From positions 930,001-994,000 of the forward strand of contig OY282370.1 of the NCBI GenBank assembly GCA_958295745.1: 64,000 nucleotides of DNA, written 5' to 3'. Positions 38,849 through 47,744 of the stretch are shown piece by piece. The translations under genes were made by a program, and so were the position numbers. The DNA comes from an uncultured Acidimicrobiia bacterium (GTDB lineage: Bacteria; Actinomycetota; Acidimicrobiia; Spongiisociales; Spongiisociaceae). The first letter of the stretch is position 1. Each line of letters opens with the position of its first letter. The notes beneath the pieces are model-generated. The model saw nothing but the letters and a program-made list of their open reading frames with translations, was not told where the DNA came from and searched no databases.

Positions 38849-39750
38849 TCCAGCCGACCCAAATCGCCCCGAACCCCCAGCAACCACCGCCCTACCTCCA
38901 TTTTCCTGGCCCCGGCGGGCTGAACCTCCAGGAGCTCTACACAACCCTCGGCGGCGCCCACCCGCACCCCCGCAGGACCGGCCTCCAATCGGCCCGGTTC
39001 CATATCACCATGGACCACCCGCCCCCCGTAGATCTTGAACCGCTCACCCCGCCATGTGGTGTGGGCCCCCGGACGGGGGCAGAAGGCGCGGACGGCCCTG
39101 ACCACTTCCACGGCCGGCCGGGTGAAGTCGAGGCGGGCTTCTGCGGTGGAGACCGGAGGGGCCCATGTAGCCCGGCTCGCGTCCTGGGGTATGGGGGTGA
39201 GGGCTCCGGCCGCCAGCGCTTCCAGATTCCGGCCCAACAGCTCGGCCCCTCCCGCAGCCAGTCGATCGGTAAGCGAACCGGCGGTCTCGTCCCACCCGAT
39301 CGAGGTCCCCCAAGCCGCCAGTATCCCCCCGGTGTCCAAGCCTTCCTCCATCTGCATCAGGGTCACTCCGGCGGCGGGGTCGCCGGCCAGGACGGCCCGC
39401 TGCACGGGCGCCGCGCCGCGCCAACGGGGCAGGAGCGAGAAATGCAGGTTGACCGCCCCGAGGCGGGCGAGGACGGCGGGCGGTATCAGCATCCCGTAGG
39501 CCGCCGCCACGATTACATCGATATCCAGCGGGGCTAGGACGGAGTCCAGATGCTGCGAATCGGCGGGCTGGCTGACCGGTATCCCTATCTCGACCGCCCT
39601 CGATTTCGTCTCGGAAGGAACGGGGCGGCGGCTGCGCCCTCGGGGGCGGTCGGGGCGGGTGACCACGAGCCGGAGGTCGGTGAGGGCGGCGAGGGTCTCG
39701 AGGGCGGGGACGGCCGACCGGGGAGTCCCCAGAAAGGCGGTTCGGATCAC
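38845..39750 (-). CDS. fmt: Methionyl-tRNA formyltransferase
   Basis: Formylates initiator Met-tRNA using 10-formyl-THF. 301 residues with FLGTPRSAVPALETL at the start, the signature NLHFSLLPRWRGAAPVQRAVLAGD near 107, and MQMEEGLDTGGIL (catalytic region). The C-terminal OB-like domain follows. It overlaps the def stop and the rsmB start by four bases each, so def-fmt-rsmB are translated in coupled fashion. Confidence 0.97.
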   Translation of the reverse strand: MIRTAFLGTPRSAVPALETLAALTDLRLVVTRPDRPRGRSRRPVPSETKSRAVEIGIPVSQPADSQHLDSVLAPLDIDVIVAAAYGMLIPPAVLARLGAVNLHFSLLPRWRGAAPVQRAVLAGDPAAGVTLMQMEEGLDTGGILAAWGTSIGWDETAGSLTDRLAAGGAELLGRNLEALAAGALTPIPQDASRATWAPPVSTAEARLDFTRPAVEVVRAVRAFCPRPGAHTTWRGERFKIYGGRVVHGDMEPGRLEAGPAGVRVGAAEGCVELLEVQPAGARKMEVGRWLLGVRGDLGRLE

Positions 39751-40235
39751 TCGGCCGACTCGTTGCGGATGTCGCGGAGGGCGGCCTTGCGGGCGGCACG
39801 ATCGAGCCGTTCTATCAGCAGCCGTCCGTTCAGGTGGTCGGTCTCGTGCTGCAGCACCCTGCCCAGCAGCTCCTCACCGGCGAACTCGACCCGGGCGCCG
39901 TCGAGGTCCTGGCCGACCGCCCGGACGTAGGCCGGCCTGGTGATATTCCAGAAATGCCCCGGCACCGAGAGGCACCCCTCCTCGAACTCCCATTCGCCGG
40001 AGGCCTCCACGATCTCCGGATTGACCAGCACCCGGGGGCCGTCACCGGCGTCGAACACACAGATGCGCTTCTGCACGCCGATCTGGGGCGCAGCCAAGCC
40101 CACCCCCGGAGCGTCGTACATGGTCGCGAGCATGTCATCGGCCAGCCGCCGCAGGGCGTCGTCGAACACCTCGACCGGGCGGGTGGAGATCCTCAACACG
40201 GGATCGCCGAATATACGGATCGGGAAAACGGCTAC
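39747..40235 (-). CDS. def: Peptide deformylase
   Basis: Removes the formyl group from nascent proteins. Metal-site motifs are complete: GVGLAAPQIG, EEGCLSVPG and QHETDHLNG. Homologues start with a short VRPIRxFGDPVLR sequence. Here the matching VAVFPIRIFGDPVLRIS is encoded upstream of the first usual start codon (GTG 40199). The codon that aligns with the initiator Met is GTA 40233-40235, six bases after a perfect AGGAGG (40242-40247). I therefore annotate 162 residues with a probable GTA (or CTG 40238) start. A caller limited to ATG/GTG/TTG would give 150 residues and lose a conserved strand. Confidence 0.93.
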   Translation of the reverse strand, partial: VAVFPIRIFGDPVLRISTRPVEVFDDALRRLADDMLATMYDAPGVGLAAPQIGVQKRICVFDAGDGPRVLVNPEIVEASGEWEFEEGCLSVPGHFWNITRPAYVRAVGQDLDGARVEFAGEELLGRVLQHETDHLNGRLLIERLDRAARKAALRDIRNESAE

Positions 40236-40241
40236 CAGAAA

Positions 40242-40258
40242 CCTCCTGGCGAGCCAGG
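40242..40258 (-). promoter_or_regulatory. def: Shine-Dalgarno of def embedded in a hairpin
   Basis: AGGAGG (40242-40247) partly lies in a perfect hairpin CCTGGC-GA-GCCAGG (40245-40258). Folding would hide part of the ribosome site, so def translation could be dampened. The hairpin might also end transcripts from the amidohydrolase gene upstream. Confidence 0.5.
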
Positions 40259-40296
40259 TTAGTCCTGATTGTTCGCGGGCCAGATGGGTAGTCCAT

Positions 40297-41538
40297 CTAG
40301 GCGGGCAAGGTCCTCCCTTGGGTGTCCTTGTAGATGCGGCCGCCTTTGATCACCGCCAATATCCGGTCGGGGTCGGCCAGCACCTCTATCTCATCCAGGG
40401 GCCGGCCCTCCACCAGGATCAGGTCGGCCTCCTTACCCTCCTCTACGGCACCGATCTGGTCTTCCATGTAGAAGAGTTCGGCATTGACGGCGGTGGCGGC
40501 GGCGATGGCTTCCTTCGGACTCATGAACTTGGCCTTGTTGGGCAACTCCCGGCCGCGTCTGTCCTGCAGCGGGCCGACGATATCCGATCCCGAGCCGACC
40601 TTGACCCCGGTCTCTCCCATGATCTCGATGCTTCGGCCGACCTCGGACTCCACCGCCCGGAGCTTGGTCAGCTGCGACGGGGTGAGGCCGGCCTTCTCCG
40701 GATCTTCCAGGAGGTCGTACTTCACCGCCAAGGTGACCACCGCGAAGGCGTCGGAGTCCACGATTCGCCGAGCGGCGTCCTCGTCCAGGAGGCTGGCGTG
40801 CTCTATAGAGCGGATACCCGCCGACAAGGCCCGGCGAATGGCGTCGGAAGTGTGGCAGTGGGCGAGCACGTAGGTGTGCCAATCAGCCGCCGCCTCCACT
40901 GCGGCCCGAAGTTCCTCGTAGCTGAACTGGAGGCTGTCGAAAGGGTCCGTGGGCGAGAGCACCCCTCCGGAGCTGAACACCTTCACTTGAGTGGCGCCCT
41001 TCCGAAGCTGCTCGCGAGCCGCCCGGCGCACCTCGTCGACGCCGTCCACTACCTCGGGGGTGGCCGACAGCCCCGGAATGCTCCCCCGGGGATGCTCGAT
41101 GTGATGAGCGGGCCGCAGATCCCCGTGTCCGCCGGTCTGGGAAAGCACGGACCCCGACGGGAGAATGCGCGGTCCGGCGATCACGCCCTGCTCCACCAGA
41201 CGCGCCCAACGGGGGTCGAGGCCCCCCGCGTCCCGGACGGTGGTGAAACCCTCCTGGAGGGTGTTTTCGATGACGCGCCGGACCGCGAACACGTAGTCGA
41301 TCCAGGGCAGGTCGCCGATGTCGCCCGCCGACGAAACCAGACCCATGTGGACATGGGCGTCGGTGAGCCCCGGCATCAGGGTCAGCCCCGAGGCGTCGAT
41401 CACCCGGTCGGGCGAGCTCCCCGCGCCGGGCCCGACGCCGCTTATCAGCGAACCCGATACGGCGACGTCCACACCCGCCCGGGGGTCGTTCCCAGTGCAG
41501 TCCAGCAGCTCGGCGTTGCGAATCACCAGGTCGGTCAT
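40297..41538 (-). CDS. Metal-dependent amidohydrolase (imidazolonepropionase-like / Xaa-Pro dipeptidase-like)
   Basis: 413 residues of the amidohydrolase superfamily. The metal ligands read PGLTDAHVHMG near 61, the probable carbamylated Lys in GATQVKVFSSGG near 187, VLAHCHT near 229, SIEHAS near 249 and GSGSDI near 325. The C-terminal beta-sandwich carries GKEADLILVEG. This pattern matches the group containing cyclic and Xaa-Pro dipeptidases and imidazolonepropionase-like enzymes. Substrate is not predictable. Divergent from the Gfo/Idh gene. Confidence 0.88.
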   Translation of the reverse strand: MTDLVIRNAELLDCTGNDPRAGVDVAVSGSLISGVGPGAGSSPDRVIDASGLTLMPGLTDAHVHMGLVSSAGDIGDLPWIDYVFAVRRVIENTLQEGFTTVRDAGGLDPRWARLVEQGVIAGPRILPSGSVLSQTGGHGDLRPAHHIEHPRGSIPGLSATPEVVDGVDEVRRAAREQLRKGATQVKVFSSGGVLSPTDPFDSLQFSYEELRAAVEAAADWHTYVLAHCHTSDAIRRALSAGIRSIEHASLLDEDAARRIVDSDAFAVVTLAVKYDLLEDPEKAGLTPSQLTKLRAVESEVGRSIEIMGETGVKVGSGSDIVGPLQDRRGRELPNKAKFMSPKEAIAAATAVNAELFYMEDQIGAVEEGKEADLILVEGRPLDEIEVLADPDRILAVIKGGRIYKDTQGRTLPA

Positions 41539-41557
41539 CGGCCGCCCCCTTCCCCAA

Positions 41558-41585
41558 AGTCGAATGCCCCGCAGTCGAATGCCCC
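41558..41585. repeat. Direct repeat in the divergent control region
   Basis: AGTCGAATGCCCC occurs twice (41558-41570, 41573-41585), 15 bases apart, between the amidohydrolase and Gfo/Idh starts. A regulator binding site is possible. Confidence 0.5.
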
Positions 41586-41667
41586 ATGATCGAGCGGCTC
41601 GATGAAGCCGTATCCCGAAGCGGTAAGCATGTTGTCATAGTAGTAGCTCGACTATCCTCCTCGTCCT

Positions 41668-42711
41668 ATGAGCCTGCGATTTGGTCTGATCGGAACCGGC
41701 GGAGGAGGCCATCTGTTTGCGGGCGCGCTGACCGGGCGGCCCGGCGGCGCCCGACTAGCGGCGGTCTGTTCCCGCAACCGGGAAAAGGCGGCCGGCTTCG
41801 CTTCCAGGTATGGGGTGACCGAGGTCTTCACCGACTGGCGCGCCCTGATAAGAGCAGACATAGATGCGCTCTGTGTGGCGTCGCCCACCGGAGACCACGC
41901 CCGGATGACGATAGAGGCCGCCGCCCGGGGTTTGCACGTGCTCACCGAGAAACCCATGGCCAACACCGCGGCCGACGCAGATCGGATGATCGAGGCCTGC
42001 GACCGGGCGGGGGTGACCTTGGGGTGCATCTACATGTACCGCTTCATGGACACCGCCATACGGATGAAGGAAGCGGTATCGGACGGCCTGATCGGGCGGC
42101 CTCTCCTGGCGGAGTGCATAGGGCTGTTCTACCGTGATCAGCCCTATTACGACTCGGGTGAATGGCGAGGAAGGTGGGAAACGGAAGGAGGGGGGTCGCT
42201 GGTTACCCAGACCAGCCACACGCTGGACTTGATGTTGTGGATGCTGGGAGACGTGGAGGCGGTCGCCGGGTTCTACGACACGTCACCCCTGCACCGGATC
42301 GAAGTAGAAGACCACGCCGTAGGGATTCTGCGGTTCGTGAACGGAACCCTCGCCACGGTGGTGAGCACCACCGCGGCGGTCGATCCCCAACCTCGCATCC
42401 TCACCATCCGCGGGACCGAGGGGACGGTGGGCATGGTAGGAGACGATCTGACCCGGTGGGATGTTCCCGGGGGGCCCTCATCCGATATCGAGAAGCTGAT
42501 GAACACCGGGCCGGTCGACCGAGGAGACACCCTGTCGGCGGCCGGCTACGCCGACACCACCTTGCACTACCGCCAGATGGAGGACTTCACGGCGGCGGCG
42601 GCAGAGGGGCGATCCCCGTTGGTGGACGGCCGGGAGGGTCGGCGGACCACCGCAGTGATGGAAGCCCTCTACGAGTCTGCCCGCCGCGGCCGGATGATCA
42701 GACCTGCATGA
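41668..42711 (+). CDS. Gfo/Idh/MocA-family oxidoreductase
   Basis: 347 residues. The N-terminal Rossmann fold has FGLIGTGGGGHLFAGAL (NAD(P) binding), VCSRNREKAAGFASRYGV, the typical DALCVASPTGDHARM, and HVLTEKPMANTAADADRM with the conserved Glu-Lys-Pro. The C-terminal domain has the WRGRWETEGGGSLVTQTSHTLD active-site stretch with catalytic His. Family members oxidise or dehalogenate sugars and inositols. The substrate is unknown. Alone on the plus strand. Confidence 0.93.
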   Translation: MSLRFGLIGTGGGGHLFAGALTGRPGGARLAAVCSRNREKAAGFASRYGVTEVFTDWRALIRADIDALCVASPTGDHARMTIEAAARGLHVLTEKPMANTAADADRMIEACDRAGVTLGCIYMYRFMDTAIRMKEAVSDGLIGRPLLAECIGLFYRDQPYYDSGEWRGRWETEGGGSLVTQTSHTLDLMLWMLGDVEAVAGFYDTSPLHRIEVEDHAVGILRFVNGTLATVVSTTAAVDPQPRILTIRGTEGTVGMVGDDLTRWDVPGGPSSDIEKLMNTGPVDRGDTLSAAGYADTTLHYRQMEDFTAAAAEGRSPLVDGREGRRTTAVMEALYESARRGRMIRPA

Positions 42712-43013
42712 GGTAGGGCCGCAGCAAACAACCCTGGCCGGCCATGCGGCTTCGCGTATGCGGCGGGCGGTAGACGTCGGTAGAGCCCCCGAATCCATCG
42801 TTGTTCGGCTGTCCATCTAGTCTAGCTAGAACGCGAAAATCGCAGCCATGCGCCGCCGCCCTCTGGGCCCAGCCCCCACCTCCACCGCTCAGGTCGTTAT
42901 CTCGGTACCGGCGCGTGGTCCGGGCCCCGGCCTAGGGGGGCCGGGCGAGTATCCCGATATGATCACCGCCCTCTCTAGAACTCGGCAGCGATGTTTATGT
43001 TTTGGTATCCAAC

Positions 43014-43042
43014 ACTATATAGCGTGTCTGTGACATGATCAA
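43014..43042 (-). promoter_or_regulatory. Minus-strand promoter-like module, copy 2
   Basis: TTGATC (43037-43042) and TATAGT (43014-43019) are 17 bases apart. The downstream GTTGGATA and spacer bases ATGTC and AGA match the copy at 7957-7985. It reads into the gap between convergent genes. Confidence 0.45.
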
Positions 43043-43147
43043 CCCCCTTCTGGAACAAGCTGCCCCGAATATCCAACTCGGTCCCGCAGGCCTCTCGCCG
43101 CCGACGCCCCGACCCCCGACGGTCCGGATGGGGGCAAGCTGACGCGG

Positions 43148-43194
43148 GCGAGCCGGTCTTCGAAGCCCGCCTCTGGCAGGCGAGACCGGTTCGC
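43148..43194. terminator. Branched hairpin between convergent genes
   Basis: Arms GCGAGCCGGTCT and AGACCGGTTCGC pair over 12 positions with one G-U. The loop contains a second small stem (GCCT/AGGC). It lies 36 bases after the stop of the FAD oxidoreductase gene. There is no T-run, so its role as a terminator is inferred from position. Confidence 0.45.
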
Positions 43195-43229
43195 ACGGAA
43201 ACATACCCCTATCCCTTGGAACTACTCGT

Positions 43230-44414
43230 CTAGATGTGGTCCGAGATCCTTTTCACGAAGGTGCGGTGGGGGGAGAAGGGGGAATCCTCCAACCGAGAGG
43301 TGATCAAGTCGGCCAAGATGCGCCCCCCTGCCGGGGAACACATGATGCCGTGCCCCGAATAACCGCTGTTTACCCACATACCCTCGATCGATGTCTGTCC
43401 GATCAGGGGGCGGCGGTCGGGGGTCATCGTGTACTGCCCGGAGTCGACCGTCCAGGAGAGTTCCCCCCGCCTCCAAGCCTCGCCCCAGAAGGGGCTGATC
43501 CGGGCCGCGGCCTCCCTGCGGGAGGGATCCAGCACCCGAAAGGCCATATCCGGATCGGTAGGGACATCTTCCACGGGCTCGGCGTCCGGCCCTCGGGGGG
43601 CGGCGTCCAGCACATGGGCCCCCGAAAGGGCGGGGCGCCAATGCACCCCGGTGTCGTCATCGATGGTCATCGGGGCGTCGGGCGGCACACGCGCCAGATC
43701 GGGAACCACCACCTTGTGGCGGGGCCTCACCTGCAGCGGCAGTTCCTCCCCCAGGAGAGCGGCCAGCTTTGCGGAGAAGGGTCCGGCGGCTATCACCACC
43801 TGTTCGGCCCGGATAGGACCCTGATCGGTGCCGATATCGAAGCCTCCCGAGGGGCGCTCCCGAAGCGACACCACCCGGCAAGAGGTGTGGAGGGGGGCCT
43901 TCGACGCCCGCAGCAGGCAGGATGTCAGGGCCCGGGGATCGACGAAGCCGTCACCCGCCCGGTAGCGGGCATGAACCACTTCCGGGCTCAGGTAGGGAAA
44001 CCGGCGCCGGGCCTCATCGCCGGTGAGCGTCTCGATGTCGGTCTGCCCCCAGGAGTGCTGCCGGGCCGCCAGCCGGCGCTGCTCCTCCGCCCGGTCTTCG
44101 GAGGTGGTCGCCCAGAGATACCCCGGTTGCCGGACGGCCAACGGCCCGGAGTCCTCACCGGTGATCTCGGAGAAATCTAGGAACAGCCGCACCGACTCCC
44201 GCGCCAGCCGGGTCTCCTCCAAGTTGTCGAACTGCAGACGGAAGGCACCCGTGGAGACCGGGGTGGTGAGAGAGGCGGGGGCGGGCAGAGCCTCCAGAAC
44301 CACCGGAGACAGCCCGGCCCGGGCCGTCCAGAATGCCGTAGCTGCGCCCACCACCCCGGCGCCGATGATCACCAGCTCCGCTCCGGCGGGAAGGACGCCT
44401 TCGACCTTGGACAC
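43230..44414 (-). CDS. DAO-type FAD-dependent oxidoreductase
   Basis: 394 residues. FAD-binding GxGxxG motif [20 protein letters not shown] near residues 15-33, FRLQFDN, and near the C-terminus DRRPLIGQTSIEGMWVNSGYSGHGIMCSPAGGRILADLI, as in glycine/sarcosine/D-amino-acid oxidases. I start at GTG 44414 (VSKVEGVLPAG), because the duplicated copy at 47.7 kb has ATG at that codon. TTG 44417 is the alternative. It follows an RCC1-repeat gene. Its 5' end is duplicated at 47632-47744. Confidence 0.92.
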   Translation of the reverse strand: MSKVEGVLPAGAELVIIGAGVVGAATAFWTARAGLSPVVLEALPAPASLTTPVSTGAFRLQFDNLEETRLARESVRLFLDFSEITGEDSGPLAVRQPGYLWATTSEDRAEEQRRLAARQHSWGQTDIETLTGDEARRRFPYLSPEVVHARYRAGDGFVDPRALTSCLLRASKAPLHTSCRVVSLRERPSGGFDIGTDQGPIRAEQVVIAAGPFSAKLAALLGEELPLQVRPRHKVVVPDLARVPPDAPMTIDDDTGVHWRPALSGAHVLDAAPRGPDAEPVEDVPTDPDMAFRVLDPSRREAAARISPFWGEAWRRGELSWTVDSGQYTMTPDRRPLIGQTSIEGMWVNSGYSGHGIMCSPAGGRILADLITSRLEDSPFSPHRTFVKRISDHI

Positions 44415-44524
44415 CAACGGCGCCCTTCTAGTGTCCTGGCTTGGGAATACGTTGCAGATTGGAGTTGCCCCCGATTTCGTGGACGGTTTCGGCCATCAAT
44501 TGCTCATATACGATGAACTTCCTG
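44308..44524. repeat. Segmental duplication, copy A
   Basis: About 217 bases covering the 5' end of the FAD oxidoreductase gene, the intergenic region and the last codons of the RCC1-repeat gene are repeated nearly identically at 47632-47847. Confidence 0.9.
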
Positions 44525-44525
44525 T

Positions 44526-46514
44526 TCACCAGAACCGAGTCCTGCCGCTACCCCAGCAAACCACAGAACCGTCAACCCGAACCCCACACGAATGATAACG
44601 GCCAGCCGAAACAGCAACAAAACCACCACCCGGCGCATCCAACTGCCCATATCTGTTGCTACCCCAACAAACCACAACACCATCAACCCGAACCCCACAC
44701 GAATGATAACGGCCAGCCGAAACAGCAACAAAACCACCACCCGGCGCATCCAACTGCCCATATTCGTTGTCGCCCCAACAAACCACAACACCATCAACCC
44801 GAACCCCACACGAATGCGCACCGCCAGCCGAAACAGCAACAAAACCACCATCCGGCACATTCCACTGCCCATATTCGTTGTCGCCCCAACAAACCACAAC
44901 ACCATCAACCCGAACCCCACACGAATGATAACGGCCAGCCGAAACAGCAACAAAAGAACCATCCGGCGCATCCAACTTCCCAAAGTAGTTGTCACCCCAA
45001 CAAACCACAACACCGCTATTCATACGAACCCCACACGAATGCTCCTCACCAGCCGAAACAGCAACAAAACCACCACCCGGCGCATCCAACTTCCCAAAGC
45101 CGTTGTCACCCCAACAAACCACAACACCGCTATTCATACGAACCCCACACGAATGCTCCTCACCAGCCGAAACAGCAACAAAACCACCACCCGGCGCATC
45201 CGCCCGCCCATCATAGTTGCGACCCCAACAAACCACAGCACCATCAACCCGAACCCCACACGAATGCGCACCGCCAGCCGAAACAGCAACAAAAACACCA
45301 CCCGGCGCATCCGCCCGCCCATCATAGTTGCGACCCCAGCAAACCACAGCACCATCAACCCGAACCCCACACGAATGCGCACCGCCAGCCGAGACAGCAA
45401 CAAAACCACCATCCGGCACATTCCACTGCCCATATTCGTTGTCGCCCCAACAAACCACAACACCATCAACCCGAACCCCACACGAATGCACCAAACCGGC
45501 CGAAACAGCAACAAAAACATCCCTCGGCGCATCCAACTGCCCATAGCCATTGTCGCCCCAACAAACCACAACACCATCAACCCGAACCCCACACGAATGC
45601 TCCTCACCGGCCGAAACAGCAGTGAAAACACCCTCCGGCGCATCCAACTGCCCATAGCCATTGTCGCCCCAACAAACCACAACACCATCAACCCGAACCC
45701 CACACGAATGCACCAAACCGGCCGAAACGGTAGCAAAAGCACCCCCCGGCGCATCCAACTGCCCTAAGTTATAACGGCCGCCGCCCCAGCAAACCACAGA
45801 ACCATCAGTACGAACCCCACACGAATGCCAACCGCCGGCCGAAACAGCAACAAAAGCACCCCCCGGCGCATCCAACTGCCCTTCGTCGTTGTCGCCCCAG
45901 CAAACCACAGAACCATCAACCCGAACCCCACACGAATGATAACGGCCGGCCGAAACATCAGCAAAAGCACCCCCCGGCGCATCCAATTCCCCATAGTAGT
46001 TGTCGCCCCAGCAAACCACAGAACCATCAGTACGAACCCCACACGAATGCACCAAACCGGCCGAGACAGCAGCGAACCCGGTTGGGGTCGATGTAGCGTC
46101 CGGCTGGGTGGTCGTCGACGTAGAGGCGGCCTGCGCGGCGGCCTCACGAGCTTCCTCGGCTTCCGCCCGAGCCTCTACCAAATCAGCCTGGACCAGAGCC
46201 AACGCGGCCGCGGCTTCGTCGACTTCCACCCGGGCCTCTACCAGATCAGCCTGGACCAGAGCCAACGCGGCCGCGGCTTCGTCGGCTTCCACCCGGGCCT
46301 CTACCAGATCAGCCTGGGATTGGGCCAGCGCCGCCGCGGCTTCGTCGACTTCCGCTTGGGCCGCCGCCGCTTCTTGTCGCGCCGCGGCCGCCTCCGCTGC
46401 GACGTCCGCCCCCGAGGTGTCGTCCCCTCCCCCGCCGCACGCCGCGGCGACCAAGGCAAAGACGAGCAATAACCCCACGAGTGTGCGGATGCGAACCAGA
46501 TGCGCCGCCATCAT
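44526..46514 (-). CDS. Lipoprotein with 14 RCC1-like repeats (paralogue A)
   Basis: 662 residues. A lipoprotein signal peptide ([26 protein letters not shown], lipobox before the Cys) is followed by an Ala/Glu/Asp-rich helical stalk of about 95 residues with internal repeats (VDEAAAALALVQADLVEAR), a linker [12 protein letters not shown], then 14 repeats of about 37 residues with pattern VSAG..HSCGVR.DG.VVCWG.N..G.LDAPGG. RCC1 propellers have seven blades, so 14 repeats predict two propellers. Each repeat has two Cys. I start at ATG 46514. A longer frame to 46697 lacks a ribosome site. Role unknown; surface binding is likely. Confidence 0.9.
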   Translation of the reverse strand: MMAAHLVRIRTLVGLLLVFALVAAACGGGGDDTSGADVAAEAAAARQEAAAAQAEVDEAAAALAQSQADLVEARVEADEAAAALALVQADLVEARVEVDEAAAALALVQADLVEARAEAEEAREAAAQAASTSTTTQPDATSTPTGFAAVSAGLVHSCGVRTDGSVVCWGDNYYGELDAPGGAFADVSAGRYHSCGVRVDGSVVCWGDNDEGQLDAPGGAFVAVSAGGWHSCGVRTDGSVVCWGGGRYNLGQLDAPGGAFATVSAGLVHSCGVRVDGVVVCWGDNGYGQLDAPEGVFTAVSAGEEHSCGVRVDGVVVCWGDNGYGQLDAPRDVFVAVSAGLVHSCGVRVDGVVVCWGDNEYGQWNVPDGGFVAVSAGGAHSCGVRVDGAVVCWGRNYDGRADAPGGVFVAVSAGGAHSCGVRVDGAVVCWGRNYDGRADAPGGGFVAVSAGEEHSCGVRMNSGVVVCWGDNGFGKLDAPGGGFVAVSAGEEHSCGVRMNSGVVVCWGDNYFGKLDAPDGSFVAVSAGRYHSCGVRVDGVVVCWGDNEYGQWNVPDGGFVAVSAGGAHSCGVRVDGVVVCWGDNEYGQLDAPGGGFVAVSAGRYHSCGVRVDGVVVCWGSNRYGQLDAPGGGFVAVSAGRYHSCGVRVDGSVVCWGSGRTRFW

Positions 46515-46720
46515 GTCATCCTCTCCCGCCTCCCCGAGGCGATTCAGATGGCCCTCGCGTCGGAGCTGACGCCATACCTTGCGGACGCCGTACACCCAAA
46601 AAGTTCTGCTCCCCACACCCGACGGATCACAGGTTTCAACTATAGCGTCACGGTGAGGTTGACTCGGTTTGGTGGACACTCTGAGACTAGGAGACAATGG
46701 TCCCTTGGAAGGAGTGTTTA

Positions 46721-46995
46721 TGCCGAGAACGAGACTGCCCTATCCGAAGGGGGGTTCCGCCGGGAGATGGTTCGCCGGTCAGGGCGGGTCGCAGCCCCGG
46801 GTCGTTGAGCCGCGAGTTCGAGCCGTCGGATCAGACGATCCGCAAACTGGGTTCGCCAAGCCAAGGGCGACGACGGGCAAAGGGAAGGACTGACCACCGT
46901 CGAGCGTCAGAAGCTACGGCGTCTGCGCCGGGAGAACCGGGTGCTGCGAGAAGGAAAGAGAAATACCGGCAAGCCGCGGCCTGGTTCGCCGAAGA
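46721..46995 (+). pseudogene. IS3-family transposase OrfA remnant
   Basis: Pieces of the OrfA helix-turn-helix protein lie in three frames: MPRTRLPYP, then GGFRREMVRR, then VRAGRSPGSLSREFEPSDQTIRK, then [21 protein letters not shown] and AAAWFAEE. Intact homologues read these in one frame, so several small indels have destroyed the gene. Confidence 0.85.
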
Positions 46996-47627
46996 GTGAC
47001 CGCATCGACCCCGCCGAGCGGCGTTCGGGTTCGTGAAAACCTGACCAGGCCATCTATCCGGTGCGGCGCATGTGTGAACTGTTTGGGTATCCCCGGGCGG
47101 CTACTACGCGTCGCTTGCCCGTCCGTCCTCGGCCCACCGGAGGGCCGACCTGGAGTTGCGGGACCGGATCACAGAGATTCATCGACGGTCGCGGGCGCCT
47201 ACGGTGTTCCCCGCATACACGCCGAGCCGGCCGCCGCAGGAGTGCGGGTGGGCCGCAAACGGGCAACCCGTCTGACGCATCAGGCCCGCATCCACGGTGG
47301 TACACCGCCGCCGGAAGGTTCCTACGACCCGAGGCGCCGGATCTGGTACGCCGGCGATTCAGCACCGAGGGCCCCCGACCGGCTGTGGGCAGCTGACATC
47401 ACCTATATCCCCACCGGGGCAGGGTTCCTTTACCTAGCGGTGCAGTTCGATGTGTGGTCCCGGAAGGTAGTAGGTGTGGTCCATGCGCAACGACCTAGCC
47501 GCCCGCCTCGTGGTAGACGCCCTGGACATGGCCATCACCCGGCGGAAACCCACCGAGGTAATCCACCACTCCGACCACCGCAGCCAGTACACCTCAGCCG
47601 CGTTCGGAGCGCGATGCCCGCAAAGCC
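46996..47627 (+). pseudogene. IS3-family transposase OrfB remnant
   Basis: The integrase core is recognisable in pieces: [13 protein letters not shown], then [10 protein letters not shown] and GVRVGRKR, then [33 protein letters not shown] with the first catalytic Asp, and in another frame [18 protein letters not shown] and [17 protein letters not shown] with the second Asp. It ends before the catalytic Glu. Frameshifts and the truncation make it inactive. Confidence 0.88.
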
Positions 47628-47744
47628 GGGGGACAGCCCGGCCCGGGCCGTCCAGAATGCCGTAGCTGCGCCCACCACCCCGGCGCCGATGATCACCAGC
47701 TCCGCTCCGGCGGGAAGGACGCCTTCGGCCTTGGACATCAACGG
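47628..47744 (-). pseudogene. 5' fragment of a second FAD oxidoreductase gene
   Basis: [20 protein letters not shown] and on to about residue 35 match the start of the gene at 43230-44414 almost exactly, then the frame runs into IS3 sequence. This is the broken duplicate of the oxidoreductase that once followed paralogue B. Confidence 0.88.

Larger units (their letters stand above)
42712..43229. other. Gene-free gap between convergent genes
   Basis: About 520 bases without a credible gene. It holds copy 2 of the promoter-like module (43014-43042, minus strand) and a strong hairpin (43148-43194). Otherwise nothing recognisable. Confidence 0.5.
46665..47627 (+). mobile_element. Decayed IS3-family insertion sequence, 3' truncated
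   Basis: The segment starts near TTTGGTGGACACTCTGAGAC, a plausible left end, and holds recognisable OrfA and OrfB pieces in shifting frames. It stops abruptly near 47627, where the duplicated oxidoreductase fragment begins. The last part of the DDE domain and the right inverted repeat are missing. Confidence 0.85.

Noticed and set aside
39010..39537. Plus-strand frames opposite fmt
   Set aside because: Antisense of a gene with all fmt motifs.
44441..45767. Long open frames on the plus strand, rich in His/Pro/Asn/Thr repeats, opposite RCC1 paralogue A
   Set aside because: The repeat unit is a multiple of three, so stops are absent on the other strand as a by-product. The minus-strand frame has a signal peptide and RCC1 motifs.
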